Below are positions 16,004 to 23,519 of a stretch of DNA of 64,000 nucleotides, piece by piece. The stretch lies in contig OZ240221.1 in NCBI GenBank assembly GCA_965197675.1, forward strand, positions 806,001 through 870,000, read 5' to 3'. A model generated the notes under the pieces. That model was not told the DNA's origin and searched no databases. It was given only the letters and a program-made list of their open reading frames with translations. Position 1 is the first letter of the stretch; each line of letters begins with the position of its first letter. Origin of the DNA: G965197675 sp965197675. Lineage in GTDB: Bacteria; Chloroflexota; Dehalococcoidia; Plut-88900. A program made the translations under genes and the position numbers.

Positions 16004-16462
16004 ATGCTTAAAGTAGGCACGGAATCTCCCAACTTCGGGGCGCCTCAACACGATGGCAAACTGTTCCGCCTATCCCAATGGAGAGGGATGGCCCATGTGA
16101 TTCTTTACTTCTACCTCAAAGACTTCACTCCCGGGTGAAGTCTGGAAGCGCGTAGCCTCCGGGAGCAGTATGAGGCTATAACTGGATTAGAGGGGATAGT
16201 GGTTGGCGTAAGCCCCGACTCAGTGGAGAGCCACAGCCTGTTTCATCGGGCTAACTCTCTGCCCTTTCCTCTCGTGTCGGACCCGGAGAAAAGGATCATG
16301 AAGCTATACGATGTGTTGAAACCATGGGGGGTGGTCCCATCAAGAATCACTTACGTGATTGATAAGGAAGGTATAATTCGAGGAGCTTTCCACCACGAGT
16401 TGAGGATTGGTCGACATATCCAAGATGTGCTCAGGGTATTAAGCGCTTTCCATCGAGAGTAG
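16004..16462 (+). CDS. bcp: Peroxiredoxin (Bcp/PrxQ-like), probable selenoprotein with TGA at the catalytic position
   Basis: Thiol peroxidase of the Bcp/PrxQ family that reduces peroxides. Reading from ATG 16004 gives 152 residues with a single in-frame TGA at codon 45 (16136-16138). The context is DFTPG-[TGA]-SLEARSL, where Bcp has DFTPGCTxEA: the TGA replaces exactly the peroxidatic cysteine (Cys45 in E. coli Bcp). Similarity continues on both sides in one frame, including FPLVSDPEKRIMKLYDV and SRITYVIDKEG. A stem-loop suitable as a bacterial SECIS starts 13 nt after the TGA. The resolving cysteine five residues later is absent (Arg), so it would be a 1-Sec enzyme. Its end overlaps the convergent hydrolase by 32 bp. 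The alternative is a nonsense-mutated gene. No Sec-machinery gene is in the window. Confidence 0.8.
16152..16179 (+). promoter_or_regulatory. Putative bacterial SECIS element
   Basis: GTAGCCTC (16152-16159) pairs with GAGGCTAT (16172-16179), eight pairs with one terminal G-U, around a 12-nt loop (CGGGAGCAGTAT) with G at the second position. The loop begins 21 nt after the TGA. Bacterial SECIS hairpins lie in the coding region just downstream of the UGA at such a distance. Function is inferred. Confidence 0.6.
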
Positions 16463-17249
16463 CGGTCTCCTGCCGGTTGGCGAAAACGAAATCCTTAATG
16501 GACTGAAAATACGTCTGAGAGTCTATGGCTAAGAGGTTGTTGTGGCCGGCTCCTGGGACAGTTATAAACCTTTTCTCCTCGCTTCCAACCAGTTCATACA
16601 GATCTCTAGCCATCTCTATAGGCACCAACGTGTCTAGCTCACCGTGAATGATCAGAAGGGGTATAGTTACGCTTCTCATCCTCTCGTCATGTTTGTCACC
16701 CAGGTCAGAGATGCCTGGGACGTGTTGAAATGGGAAATATGAAAGGGCTCCAGTGATGCTGGCGGCTCCACTCTCTGATATTACTCCTCTGACTATAGAT
16801 GGATGCGCGACGGCCAACTCGAGGGCGCTATAAGTACCCAGAGATCTACCCATTATGTACACGATATCCGTGTATCCTTCCCTATCTAGTGTTGTGCGGA
16901 GGGAGTCAAAGATGACATAGGCGTCTGCCACCATGGACGAGATGGAGGGTGTGCCATCACTTTTCCCATAGCCCCTGTAGTCGGCCACGAACAGGTTAAT
17001 TCCCATCTGATTATAAAAAGGAGCGATGCCATCGTAGTCGGACGCTACCTCGCCGTTCCCGTGAAAGAAGAGTATGGAGGGTGAATGCTTCTCGGAGGGA
17101 TAAAATCGCGCCGAAACGGATATCCCATCCTGCACCGGTATATAGTGGTCGATGGCGTCGGCGGATGGGGAGCGCCACTCCCGCCGGGGATAAAACATGA
17201 ACTGAAGGAGCTCAGGTCTATCTAGAAGTGAATAGTCCAGCAGGTCCAA
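16431..17249 (-). CDS. Alpha/beta hydrolase (BAAT/dienelactone-type serine hydrolase)
   Basis: A 272-aa alpha/beta-hydrolase. The nucleophile elbow GRSLG places Ser136, with Asp206 (IIHGELDTLVP) and His236 (PGAGHNN) completing the triad; HGNGE at 63-67 forms the oxyanion hole. No signal peptide is visible, so it is probably cytoplasmic. The family includes esterases, acyltransferases and peptidases, and the substrate cannot be told. It overlaps the convergent peroxiredoxin gene by 32 bp. Confidence 0.82.
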   Translation of the reverse strand: MDLLDYSLLDRPELLQFMFYPRREWRSPSADAIDHYIPVQDGISVSARFYPSEKHSPSILFFHGNGEVASDYDGIAPFYNQMGINLFVADYRGYGKSDGTPSISSMVADAYVIFDSLRTTLDREGYTDIVYIMGRSLGTYSALELAVAHPSIVRGVISESGAASITGALSYFPFQHVPGISDLGDKHDERMRSVTIPLLIIHGELDTLVPIEMARDLYELVGSEEKRFITVPGAGHNNLLAIDSQTYFQSIKDFVFANRQETATLDGKRLIP

Positions 17250-17325
17250 CCATCAACCTCATTGGGGAATCTTGGCATCAACTCGATTCTATAGTACTGC
17301 ACACGCGGACGCAATCACATTTACC

Positions 17326-17355
17326 TTGACTCTATTTAGGGGACAGTGATAAACT
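17326..17355 (+). promoter_or_regulatory. Probable promoter of the nitrite/sulfite reductase gene
   Basis: TTGACT (17326-17331) and TAAACT (17350-17355) are 18 nt apart, with TG one base before the -10. This leaves a leader of about 165 nt that contains a small hairpin, GCTGGC (17407-17412) with GCCAGC (17419-17424). Confidence 0.45.
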
Positions 17356-17526
17356 TTCACCACGATGCACGCAGGTAAAGATAAAAAGGTCTGCACCTGT
17401 ACAGGCTGGCCATAGAGCCAGCACGTATTACACGTAATCGTCGCTGCGCTCCTTGTCGTCTACATACACCTTGAGGGCGCAGTAGTTTTATTATCCGCTG
17501 ACAGCCAACTAGAGGAGGACGGACGC

Positions 17527-19356
17527 ATGACCATCGGTCAGCGTGAGCCTAAAGCTCTAACCGACCAGACAATGGAGGAAAAGGTCGGATTTGATTATTC
17601 CAAGGGGGTAATTCCCTACTTGTCAGAGGAGGTGGATGACTTCGAGACTGAGGTCAGCCGCTTCCTCAAAGGTGAGTGGGAGAGCGACGCCGAATTTGCC
17701 AGATATCGTTTGATCCAGGGTGTGTACGGCCAGCGTCAATCCAACGCCCAGATGCACCGCATTAAGATCCCCTACGGAGGATTGACTGCTGATGAGCTAG
17801 ATGTCCTTGGAGATATAGTGAAGAAGTACGTACTATTGAAGAAGGGGCACGTCACCACCAGGGAGAACATTCAGCTTCACTTTATCAACCTTGCAGATAC
17901 CCCCAGCATTATGCGAATGCTGGGAGATGTAGGAATAACCAGTCGAGAAGCCTGTGGCAACACGGTTCGTAACGTAGTGGGGTGCCCTCTAGCCGGCGTA
18001 ACCCCTGACGAAGCCTTTTACGCTACTCCTTATCTGGTGGCCTTCGCGCGCTGGTTTGTGCGCCATCCCTACACACTGGGTCTACCCAGGAAGTTCAAGG
18101 TGGCCTTCGCGAGCTGCGCCGATGATTGTGTGGTGACGGCAATTCACGATCTCGCCTTCATCCCCAGAATCCGCAAGGATGACGAGGGAGTCCCTCGCAA
18201 GGGCTTCGAGATCCTGGCCGGTGGGGGAACTTCCATCATGGCCCGCACCGCCTATACCCTGTATGACTTTGTGCCTGTGGAGGAGTACCTCAAGGTTAGC
18301 GAGGCGATAATTCGCATATTCCATCGCACCGACGATCTCCGTAAGAACCGAATGAAGGCTCGAATCAAGTTTTACATCGATCGCGTCGGTATAGAGGCCT
18401 TCCGAGAGGAAGTCGAAGAGGAGTTGACCAGAGAATGGACCCGGCAATCCTTCGACCCCACCCCCATAATGTCCATCCCCGAAGAGGAGCTGGATGCTCC
18501 TCCGCCTCTGGTGAAATCCAGTGGTAACGGACATCGAAACCCCGATTTACAGCGCTGGTTGGAGACTAACGTTAGGCCTCAGAAGCAAGAGGGATACAAC
18601 ATCGTTTGGGTGAAGCTGCCACTGGGAGATATACAGGTCGACCAGTTTCCCGTTCTGGCTAGCATTGCTCGAAAATATGCCGGAGGCCGCGTTCGCACTA
18701 CCACTGAGCAGAACCTGGTATACCGGTGGGTACCTGACGGATACCTCCAGGAGGTCTGGAGTGAGCTTAATGAGATAGGGCTGGGAGATGCAGGCGTTAA
18801 AGAGATCACCGACGTGGTGGCCTGCCCCGGAACCGATAGCTGTAAGCTGGGTATATCGTCATCCATGGGCCTGGGTGCTGCAGTCAGAGATACCCTATAC
18901 GAGATGGCCACTGAAGACCCCTTAGTGAGATCTCTCCACGTCAAGATAAGTGGCTGCCCCAATGGGTGTGCCCGTCACCATATCGCCAACATAGGCTTCC
19001 ACGGTGCGGCTACCAAGGGCGATGGTCGACAGATTCCCGCTTACGAGATGTTCATAGCGGGCAATTACGGCAATGGAGACCCCTTCCGCTTCGGTTATCG
19101 CATCAAGACCAAGGTGCCCGCCAAGCGAGTTCCCGAGCTGGTGCGCAACATAGTCGAATTCTATCAAGAAAAGCGCCACGACGGAGAGAAATTCAACGAT
19201 TTCGTAGACAGGTTGGGTAAAGGCCCCTTCGAGGAGTTGGCTGGCCAGCATGCCGGTGTGGGTCCTCTGAATAAGGATACCCTTGACACCTACATGGACT
19301 GGGGTAAGACTATACTGTTCAAGGTTGAGCGCGGCGAGGGTGAGTGCTCTTTGTAG
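17527..19356 (+). CDS. Siroheme nitrite/sulfite reductase (ferredoxin-type)
   Basis: A 609-aa siroheme/[4Fe-4S] reductase that reduces nitrite to ammonia or sulfite to sulfide by six electrons. It has two ferredoxin-like half domains and two siroheme domains. The cluster cysteines are Cys433, Cys439 (CPGTDSC), Cys477 and Cys481 (SGCPNGC), the last bridging to siroheme. The ribosome site GAGGAGG precedes ATG 17527. Nitrite and sulfite reductases of this family cannot be separated by these motifs alone. No nitrate transport or sulfate activation gene is adjacent, so its role in N or S assimilation is open. Confidence 0.9.
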   Translation: MTIGQREPKALTDQTMEEKVGFDYSKGVIPYLSEEVDDFETEVSRFLKGEWESDAEFARYRLIQGVYGQRQSNAQMHRIKIPYGGLTADELDVLGDIVKKYVLLKKGHVTTRENIQLHFINLADTPSIMRMLGDVGITSREACGNTVRNVVGCPLAGVTPDEAFYATPYLVAFARWFVRHPYTLGLPRKFKVAFASCADDCVVTAIHDLAFIPRIRKDDEGVPRKGFEILAGGGTSIMARTAYTLYDFVPVEEYLKVSEAIIRIFHRTDDLRKNRMKARIKFYIDRVGIEAFREEVEEELTREWTRQSFDPTPIMSIPEEELDAPPPLVKSSGNGHRNPDLQRWLETNVRPQKQEGYNIVWVKLPLGDIQVDQFPVLASIARKYAGGRVRTTTEQNLVYRWVPDGYLQEVWSELNEIGLGDAGVKEITDVVACPGTDSCKLGISSSMGLGAAVRDTLYEMATEDPLVRSLHVKISGCPNGCARHHIANIGFHGAATKGDGRQIPAYEMFIAGNYGNGDPFRFGYRIKTKVPAKRVPELVRNIVEFYQEKRHDGEKFNDFVDRLGKGPFEELAGQHAGVGPLNKDTLDTYMDWGKTILFKVERGEGECSL

Positions 19357-19394
19357 AGTCGGTCCCCTAATTCTCCTGCTGGATTTATCAAATC

Positions 19395-19763
19395 GTGTCC
19401 ATAAGCCGTAAGCGCGCCCAGGACTACGCTGAGCAAGTCCTGGAGAGACCGCGTAGCGAGATGCCAATAACCCTGAAACGTGGGAGAAGTGGAGCAACCC
19501 TTCTTCATCGTGGGCGGGCCCTCACTAAATGTTACGCCTCGAAGGTCGGAGCCATGCAACTCGCCTATATGGCCGAGGCATTGGGTGTCGGGGTGCCTCC
19601 TGTCGGAGGTGAGGTATCAACTAACGTCCCTGGAGGGGTCCTTTACAGGGCTATCGCTATCTCCAGTTTGGACCTACGTCGAGAAACGGATCGAAAATTG
19701 CTGGCTCAACTTCTTGCTACGGCACAGATGCAGCGAATGGTTGCGGGCGGGCCAACAGCCTGA
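19395..19763 (+). CDS. Hypothetical protein, doubtful
   Basis: An open frame of 122 codons from a GTG start downstream of the siroheme reductase. I do not recognise the product: a basic N-terminus, then an alanine/glycine/valine-rich middle (AEALGVGVPPVGGEV) and no obvious motif. No clear ribosome site is visible. A second overlapping plus-strand frame runs through the same region, so neither has strong coding character. It may be a degraded gene. The rest of 19764-19930 is repeat R6. Confidence 0.25.
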   Translation: MSISRKRAQDYAEQVLERPRSEMPITLKRGRSGATLLHRGRALTKCYASKVGAMQLAYMAEALGVGVPPVGGEVSTNVPGGVLYRAIAISSLDLRRETDRKLLAQLLATAQMQRMVAGGPTA

Positions 19764-19802
19764 CTCTTTACCTGAATCGGATTCTTGCATCTCAACGGTT
19801 GT

Positions 19803-19885
19803 GATCTCGTCCAGAATGATGGATGACACATATAATAGTGTCATCATGAAGATAATCAGAGCAGGGCGCCGAGTATCAAATCTAC
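19803..19885 (+). repeat. Repeat R6, copy 1, with central inverted repeat
   Basis: About 80 bp also present in inverse orientation at 52470-52551. The core is GATGACAC (19822-19829), ATATAATA, GTGTCATC (19838-19845), a perfect 8-bp inverted repeat around a TATAAT-like centre. Both copies read MM-x-DTYNSVIMK in one frame. Confidence 0.75.
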
Positions 19886-19994
19886 TGGGCGAGTACATTT
19901 CGTAGACATACGCATATCAATGACCTATAATTGTCGCTCAAGGGGGAAGGGGTGTTGGATGCCCAACTGACATCTTCTAGCAAGCCTTCAATGA

Positions 19995-20033
19995 AAAGAG
20001 CCTCGACACCACAAGCGCCTGTCGAGGCTCTTT
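19995..20033 (+). terminator. Strong hairpin ahead of the transketolase genes
   Basis: A 14-bp perfect stem, AAAGAGCCTCGACA (19995-20008) with TGTCGAGGCTCTTT (20020-20033), has an 11-nt loop. It ends 23 bp before the likely ATG of the transketolase gene and may be a terminator for upstream transcription or a leader attenuator. It also argues against any start codon upstream of it. Confidence 0.65.
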
Positions 20034-20056
20034 CGTCTGACAACCAACCCAGACCA

Positions 20057-20875
20057 ATGCTGCGCCAGCTTTCATTATCCGAAATGAAAGAGAGGGCCCT
20101 AGTCATCCGCCAGCACATCGTCAAGATGACCGCAGCGGCAGGCAGCGGCCACCCAGGCGGTTCTTTATCGGCAGTGGAGATCCTTACCGCTCTGTATTTC
20201 AAGGTGATGAACCATGATCCAGCCAACCCTCGCTGGGAAGATAGGGACAGATTCATCCTAAGCAAGGGCCACTGTGTGCCAGTTCTATATTCGGTGCTGG
20301 CACAGGCAGGGTACTTTCCAGTCGAGGAGCTTAACACTTTCAGAAAGGTGAACAGTCGCCTTCAGGGCCACTGTCACGTCATGACTCCGGGCGTCGAGCA
20401 ATGCGCAGGCTCACTTGGGCAGGGGTTGTCTTTCGGTATAGGAGCGGCGCTGGCGGGTAATCTGGACCGTCGCACCTATACTGTTTTCGTAATGCTAGGC
20501 GACGGCGAGTGCGATGAAGGCCAGGTATGGGAGGCAGCCATGGCAGCTTCTCATTTCAAGCTGGACAATCTGGTAGTGATGCTGGACAGGAACAGGATAC
20601 AGAATGATCGCTGGACCGCTGAGGCCATGGACCTAGAACCCCTAGCAGACAAATGGCGTTCTTTCGGGTGGCGGGTTGTCGAGATCGATGGGCATGATCT
20701 TGAGCGGGTCATAGAAGCTATGGAAAGCGCCAAGCAACGAAACGGCTCTCCAACGGCAATCATAGCCCACACCACCAAGGGTAAGGGAGTCAGCTTCATG
20801 GAGAATAACGCCGACTTCCATGGTAAGGCTCCCAGTGCCGAGGAACTGGAGAAGGCACTCAAGGAGTTGAGCTGA
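20057..20875 (+). CDS. Transketolase, N-terminal (thiamine-binding) subunit
   Basis: The first half of a split transketolase, transferring two-carbon ketol units in the non-oxidative pentose phosphate pathway. The 272-aa product has the early GSGHPGGSLSA segment and the thiamine-diphosphate motif GDGECDEGQVWEA. I start at ATG 20057; an upstream ATG at 19931 would translate through a 14-bp hairpin and add 42 unrelated residues. The partner subunit begins 4 bp downstream. Split transketolases are common in archaea and many non-proteobacterial bacteria. A DXS-like or other ketolase role is less likely. Confidence 0.9.
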   Translation: MLRQLSLSEMKERALVIRQHIVKMTAAAGSGHPGGSLSAVEILTALYFKVMNHDPANPRWEDRDRFILSKGHCVPVLYSVLAQAGYFPVEELNTFRKVNSRLQGHCHVMTPGVEQCAGSLGQGLSFGIGAALAGNLDRRTYTVFVMLGDGECDEGQVWEAAMAASHFKLDNLVVMLDRNRIQNDRWTAEAMDLEPLADKWRSFGWRVVEIDGHDLERVIEAMESAKQRNGSPTAIIAHTTKGKGVSFMENNADFHGKAPSAEELEKALKELS

Positions 20876-20879
20876 TACT

Positions 20880-21833
20880 TTGACTACAGCCAAAGCCTCC
20901 ACTCGAGAGGCCTACGGAAAGGCGCTGCTAGAGCTAGGTCTAGAGAACCCCGAAATAGTAGTGCTGGGTGGTGATTTGAACAAGTCCACCATGACCACCC
21001 TCTTCGCCAAGGAGTTCCCCGATAGATTCTTCGACTGCGGCGCCGCCGAGCAGAACATTATGAGCGTGGCTGCCGGCCTCGCTTCTTCAGGGAAAATACC
21101 TTTTGTCAGCACCTTCGCAGTCTTTGCCACAGGTCGGCCCTTCGATCAGATACGCATAAGCATCGCCCAGGCCAATTTAAACGTAAAGATCGTCGCCACG
21201 CATGCAGGCATTATCACGGGGCCCGACGGGATGTCAGCTCACGGCATCGAAGATTTGGCTCTCATGTGCTCGCTGCCAGGCTTCACTGTGCTGGTCCCGT
21301 GCGACGCCGAAGAGACCACCCAGGCAATACGGGCCGTTGCCGCTATGCAAGGGCCGTGCTACGTACGTCTCAGTCGCCCTGCAACTCCTGTGGTGTCTGA
21401 TGAAAACTACCAGTTTCAACTGGGCAAGGCCGTAACCTTCAAGCATGGCAACGACGTCTCTATTCTGGCGACTGGCATCATGGTAGGGAAAGCGTTAGAG
21501 GCTGCGGATAGACTGGCCAACGAGGGAATTGACTGCCGTGTGGTCAACGTCTCCACCATCAAACCAATCGACGAAGAGACAGTCATCAGGTGTGCCGAAG
21601 AGACGGGCGCCATCGTTACTGCAGAGGAGCACCTGGAGCACGGAGGGCTGGGGAGCGTCGTATCTCGGTTGCTGAGCCAAAACCACCCCACACCGATGTC
21701 AATGGTGGCCATCGACGACGTCTACTCGCCCTCGGGTGAGGCCAATGACTTGCTAGAGCTTCGAGGTCTTACCTCAGCCAGAATAGAGGAGGCGGTGCGT
21801 GGGGTGGCGAGGCGGAAGAAGCAGCGCGTCTAG
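20880..21833 (+). CDS. Transketolase, C-terminal (pyrimidine-binding) subunit
   Basis: Second half of the split transketolase, 317 aa, starting at TTG 20880, 4 bp after the N-terminal subunit. It carries the pyrimidine-binding domain (FDCGAAEQNIMSVAAGLA, with the cofactor-activating Glu of AEQN, about residues 56-60) and a C-terminal transketolase domain (SILATGIMVGKALEAA onward). The two chains should assemble to an active heterotetramer. The basic tail RRKKQRV is unremarkable. A repeat block follows. Confidence 0.9.
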   Translation: MTTAKASTREAYGKALLELGLENPEIVVLGGDLNKSTMTTLFAKEFPDRFFDCGAAEQNIMSVAAGLASSGKIPFVSTFAVFATGRPFDQIRISIAQANLNVKIVATHAGIITGPDGMSAHGIEDLALMCSLPGFTVLVPCDAEETTQAIRAVAAMQGPCYVRLSRPATPVVSDENYQFQLGKAVTFKHGNDVSILATGIMVGKALEAADRLANEGIDCRVVNVSTIKPIDEETVIRCAEETGAIVTAEEHLEHGGLGSVVSRLLSQNHPTPMSMVAIDDVYSPSGEANDLLELRGLTSARIEEAVRGVARRKKQRV

Positions 21834-21894
21834 CCTCCGTCCTACCTAAGCTCCCATTTCGCTCATCGATCGAATCACCACTCCTATCAGTCCC

Positions 21895-22130
21895 TGAGGT
21901 GAGTTGACCCCACCCCCCGATAGGTTTTGTATATGGGGCACATCCTCTACCTGGCGGTGGACAGGCCCATACCCCCCGCCATAGGGATGTGTCCCTCTGG
22001 ACTCCCTCTATAAGGATCTGAGACAAGGCCCTTTCTCATCAAGGGTTGAGGGGAGGGGTGTGTCCATTCATCTGGTTCCCTTCGGTAAACTCAGGATAAA
22101 CTCTAAGTTCACCGTGAGCGGGAGGTGTCC
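21895..22130. repeat. R2/R3/R5 repeat block
   Basis: The gap 21834-22189 has no gene. GATAGGTTTTGTATATGGGG and CCTCTACCTGGCGGTGGACA (21922-21983) form an R2 unit; its inverse is at about 13220-13265 and 63765-63800. TCCCTCTGGACTCCCT (R3) follows. CCCTTCGGTAAACTCAGGAT (22078-22097), the start of an R5-like unit, is repeated at 51763-51782. Confidence 0.7.
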
Positions 22131-22189
22131 GCCCCGCCACAGACTGGCTCTTCACCTACCTGGACAGGGGATTTGGAACGAATTCGCAT

Positions 22190-23116
22190 ATCGGAATGTT
22201 TCCGAAAATATCCGACAATCCACTTATGTTCATGGACATGTCAAACCTCACATTGATCACACTAGCATGGGGGGATCTAAGGTAGAGATAGCGCGGCTGC
22301 TGGGGAAGCATCGAGAGAGGGTTCATCTCTAGGTTCGTGGCATCCAGGAGGAGGAGTTGTTGAGCTTCCTGGAACGATACCAGCAGGCGAAGAGGGGTCC
22401 GAGGCTTTGGAGGCAGGTGAACCCTCTGGTGAAGGGCTGGGTGTGGGCCATACGGGAGCGAGAGGCGGGATGCTGTGGACAGAAGATAGCCTACTTCTTG
22501 GAACGGGAATACGGGGTGCATCTGTCTGTGCCCAAGATATATGAGATTCTTAGGGAGAAGTACGTAATCCGCTCCAAGTGGAAGAAGAACCATCTACGTG
22601 GGCCGCTGGCGGTAGGCACCGGCCCACGCGAGGTGGTGCAGATGGGCACCATCATGTTTGGAGGGTTGTTTGCATTCACCGGCATCGACATCTACACCAA
22701 GGAAGCGGATATCTTGGTGGCACCAGCTCTCACCGCTGCCTATGGGTGTGCCTTCTTGGAACAGTCTATGACACGCCGCTTCGATGGTGCAGTGGGACTG
22801 GTCCAAACAGATGGGGGGAGTGGTTCAAAGAGGCCTTCGCAGAGCGGGTGTTGGCCTACTGCCAACGACATCGGGTGGCCAGGCCATACAAGAAGAACGA
22901 GCAAGCTTACATCGAGAGCTTTAATAGGACGGTACGAAAAGAGTGCCTGGGCTGGGCACACTATAGCCCTAAGTGCCTCCGACTCTGCCAGAGTCTGGTG
23001 GAGCAATTCCTGGAGCGCTACCACTACCACCGCCCTCACCTGAGCCTTGGCCTACAACCCCCTCTCAAGAAAGGAGCCTGGCTACTATCGGAATGTTTCC
23101 GTAAAAATTTGCGACA
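22190..23116 (+). mobile_element. Decayed insertion sequence with direct-oriented terminal repeats
   Basis: A transposase pseudogene is bounded by two similar 28-30 bp sequences, both reading ATCGGAATGTTTCCG near the left (22190-22217) and right (23087-23116) ends and both ending CGACA. They are in the same orientation rather than inverted, and each has an inner palindrome CGGAA-TGT-TTCCG. The left one may be the right end of another lost copy. The trp promoter begins immediately after the right repeat. Confidence 0.7.
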
Positions 23117-23120
23117 TTGA
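22267..23120 (+). pseudogene. Integrase-core (DDE) transposase, disrupted
   Basis: An IS481/IS3-like transposase: an N-terminal helix-turn-helix (KVEIARLLGKHRERVH), then an rve integrase core with Asp in QTDGG and Glu in NEQAYIESFNRTVRKE. Two lesions break it. A TAG at 22330-22332 falls where a Trp codon fits (VHL-stop-VRGIQ). The frame shifts by one at a run of six G (22813-22818), just after the second catalytic Asp, with the remainder in the next frame. A -1 slip on the G run would restore the frame, but the nonsense codon makes decay likelier. Its last codons run through the right terminal repeat. Confidence 0.85.
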
Positions 23121-23158
23121 CAAGCTGCTCGTCTCAATGATAGATTGAGGGCTACAAT
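23117..23158 (+). promoter_or_regulatory. Probable trp operon promoter
   Basis: A consensus TTGACA (23117-23122) directly abuts the right end of the insertion sequence. TAGATT (23141-23146), preceded by TGA, is a possible extended -10 at 18 nt spacing. TACAAT (23153-23158) is a better -10 hexamer and closer to the T-box start, but lacks a -35 at normal spacing. Confidence 0.45.
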
Positions 23159-23164
23159 ACATAA

Positions 23165-23500
23165 ACTAGAAGACCGAGAACGGGAGTAGTACGCCTCCAG
23201 CGGGAGCACAGAGAGTCGGGAAAGGTGAGAGCCGACCTGAGCGCAGAGACCGAATGGACCCGGGAGTCGCCAACCGAACCTTCCTCCTAGTGAGAAGAAC
23301 TAGTAGGCCTGGCCGGAGTGGGCACCGTTAGCAGAGCCCAGGGTATCCCTCAATGATTCGAGGCGTACCTGAGAGAGATAGCCCGTAGGACTCGCTATCC
23401 TGAGATTCCTAGACAGGATCAGGATGAGCCGGTGGAAACGGGTTAATAAGGGTGGCACCGCGAGTAGCCCCTCGTCCCTTTACAGACGAGGGGCTACTTA
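23165..23500 (+). promoter_or_regulatory. T-box riboswitch, tryptophan-specific
   Basis: A tRNA-sensing leader of trpE. Stem I has the AGAGAGTCGG / GGTGAGAGCCGA pair of the apical region (about 23209-23235). The specifier loop reads GAA-TGG-AC, giving the Trp codon UGG at 23255-23257. The T-box sequence GGGTGGCACCGCG is at 23450-23462; its TGGC complements a GCCA acceptor end, as in tRNA-Trp. A terminator hairpin with a 14-bp stem (23463-23476 with 23485-23498) follows. Uncharged tRNA-Trp should favour the antiterminator and turn on the operon. Confidence 0.95.
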
Positions 23501-23519
23501 TTTGCGTAGGAACCTTTAG

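Noticed and set aside
16136..16138. TGA in the peroxiredoxin frame as evidence for a recoded genetic code (TGA as Trp or Gly)
   Set aside because: No other recognised gene in the window has in-frame TGA, and several genes end with TGA as a normal stop, so code 11 with a local Sec event fits better.
18922..19497. 191-codon minus-strand frame over the end of the siroheme reductase gene
   Set aside because: Most of it is antisense to the Fe-S/siroheme domain, and the remainder has no motif or ribosome site.
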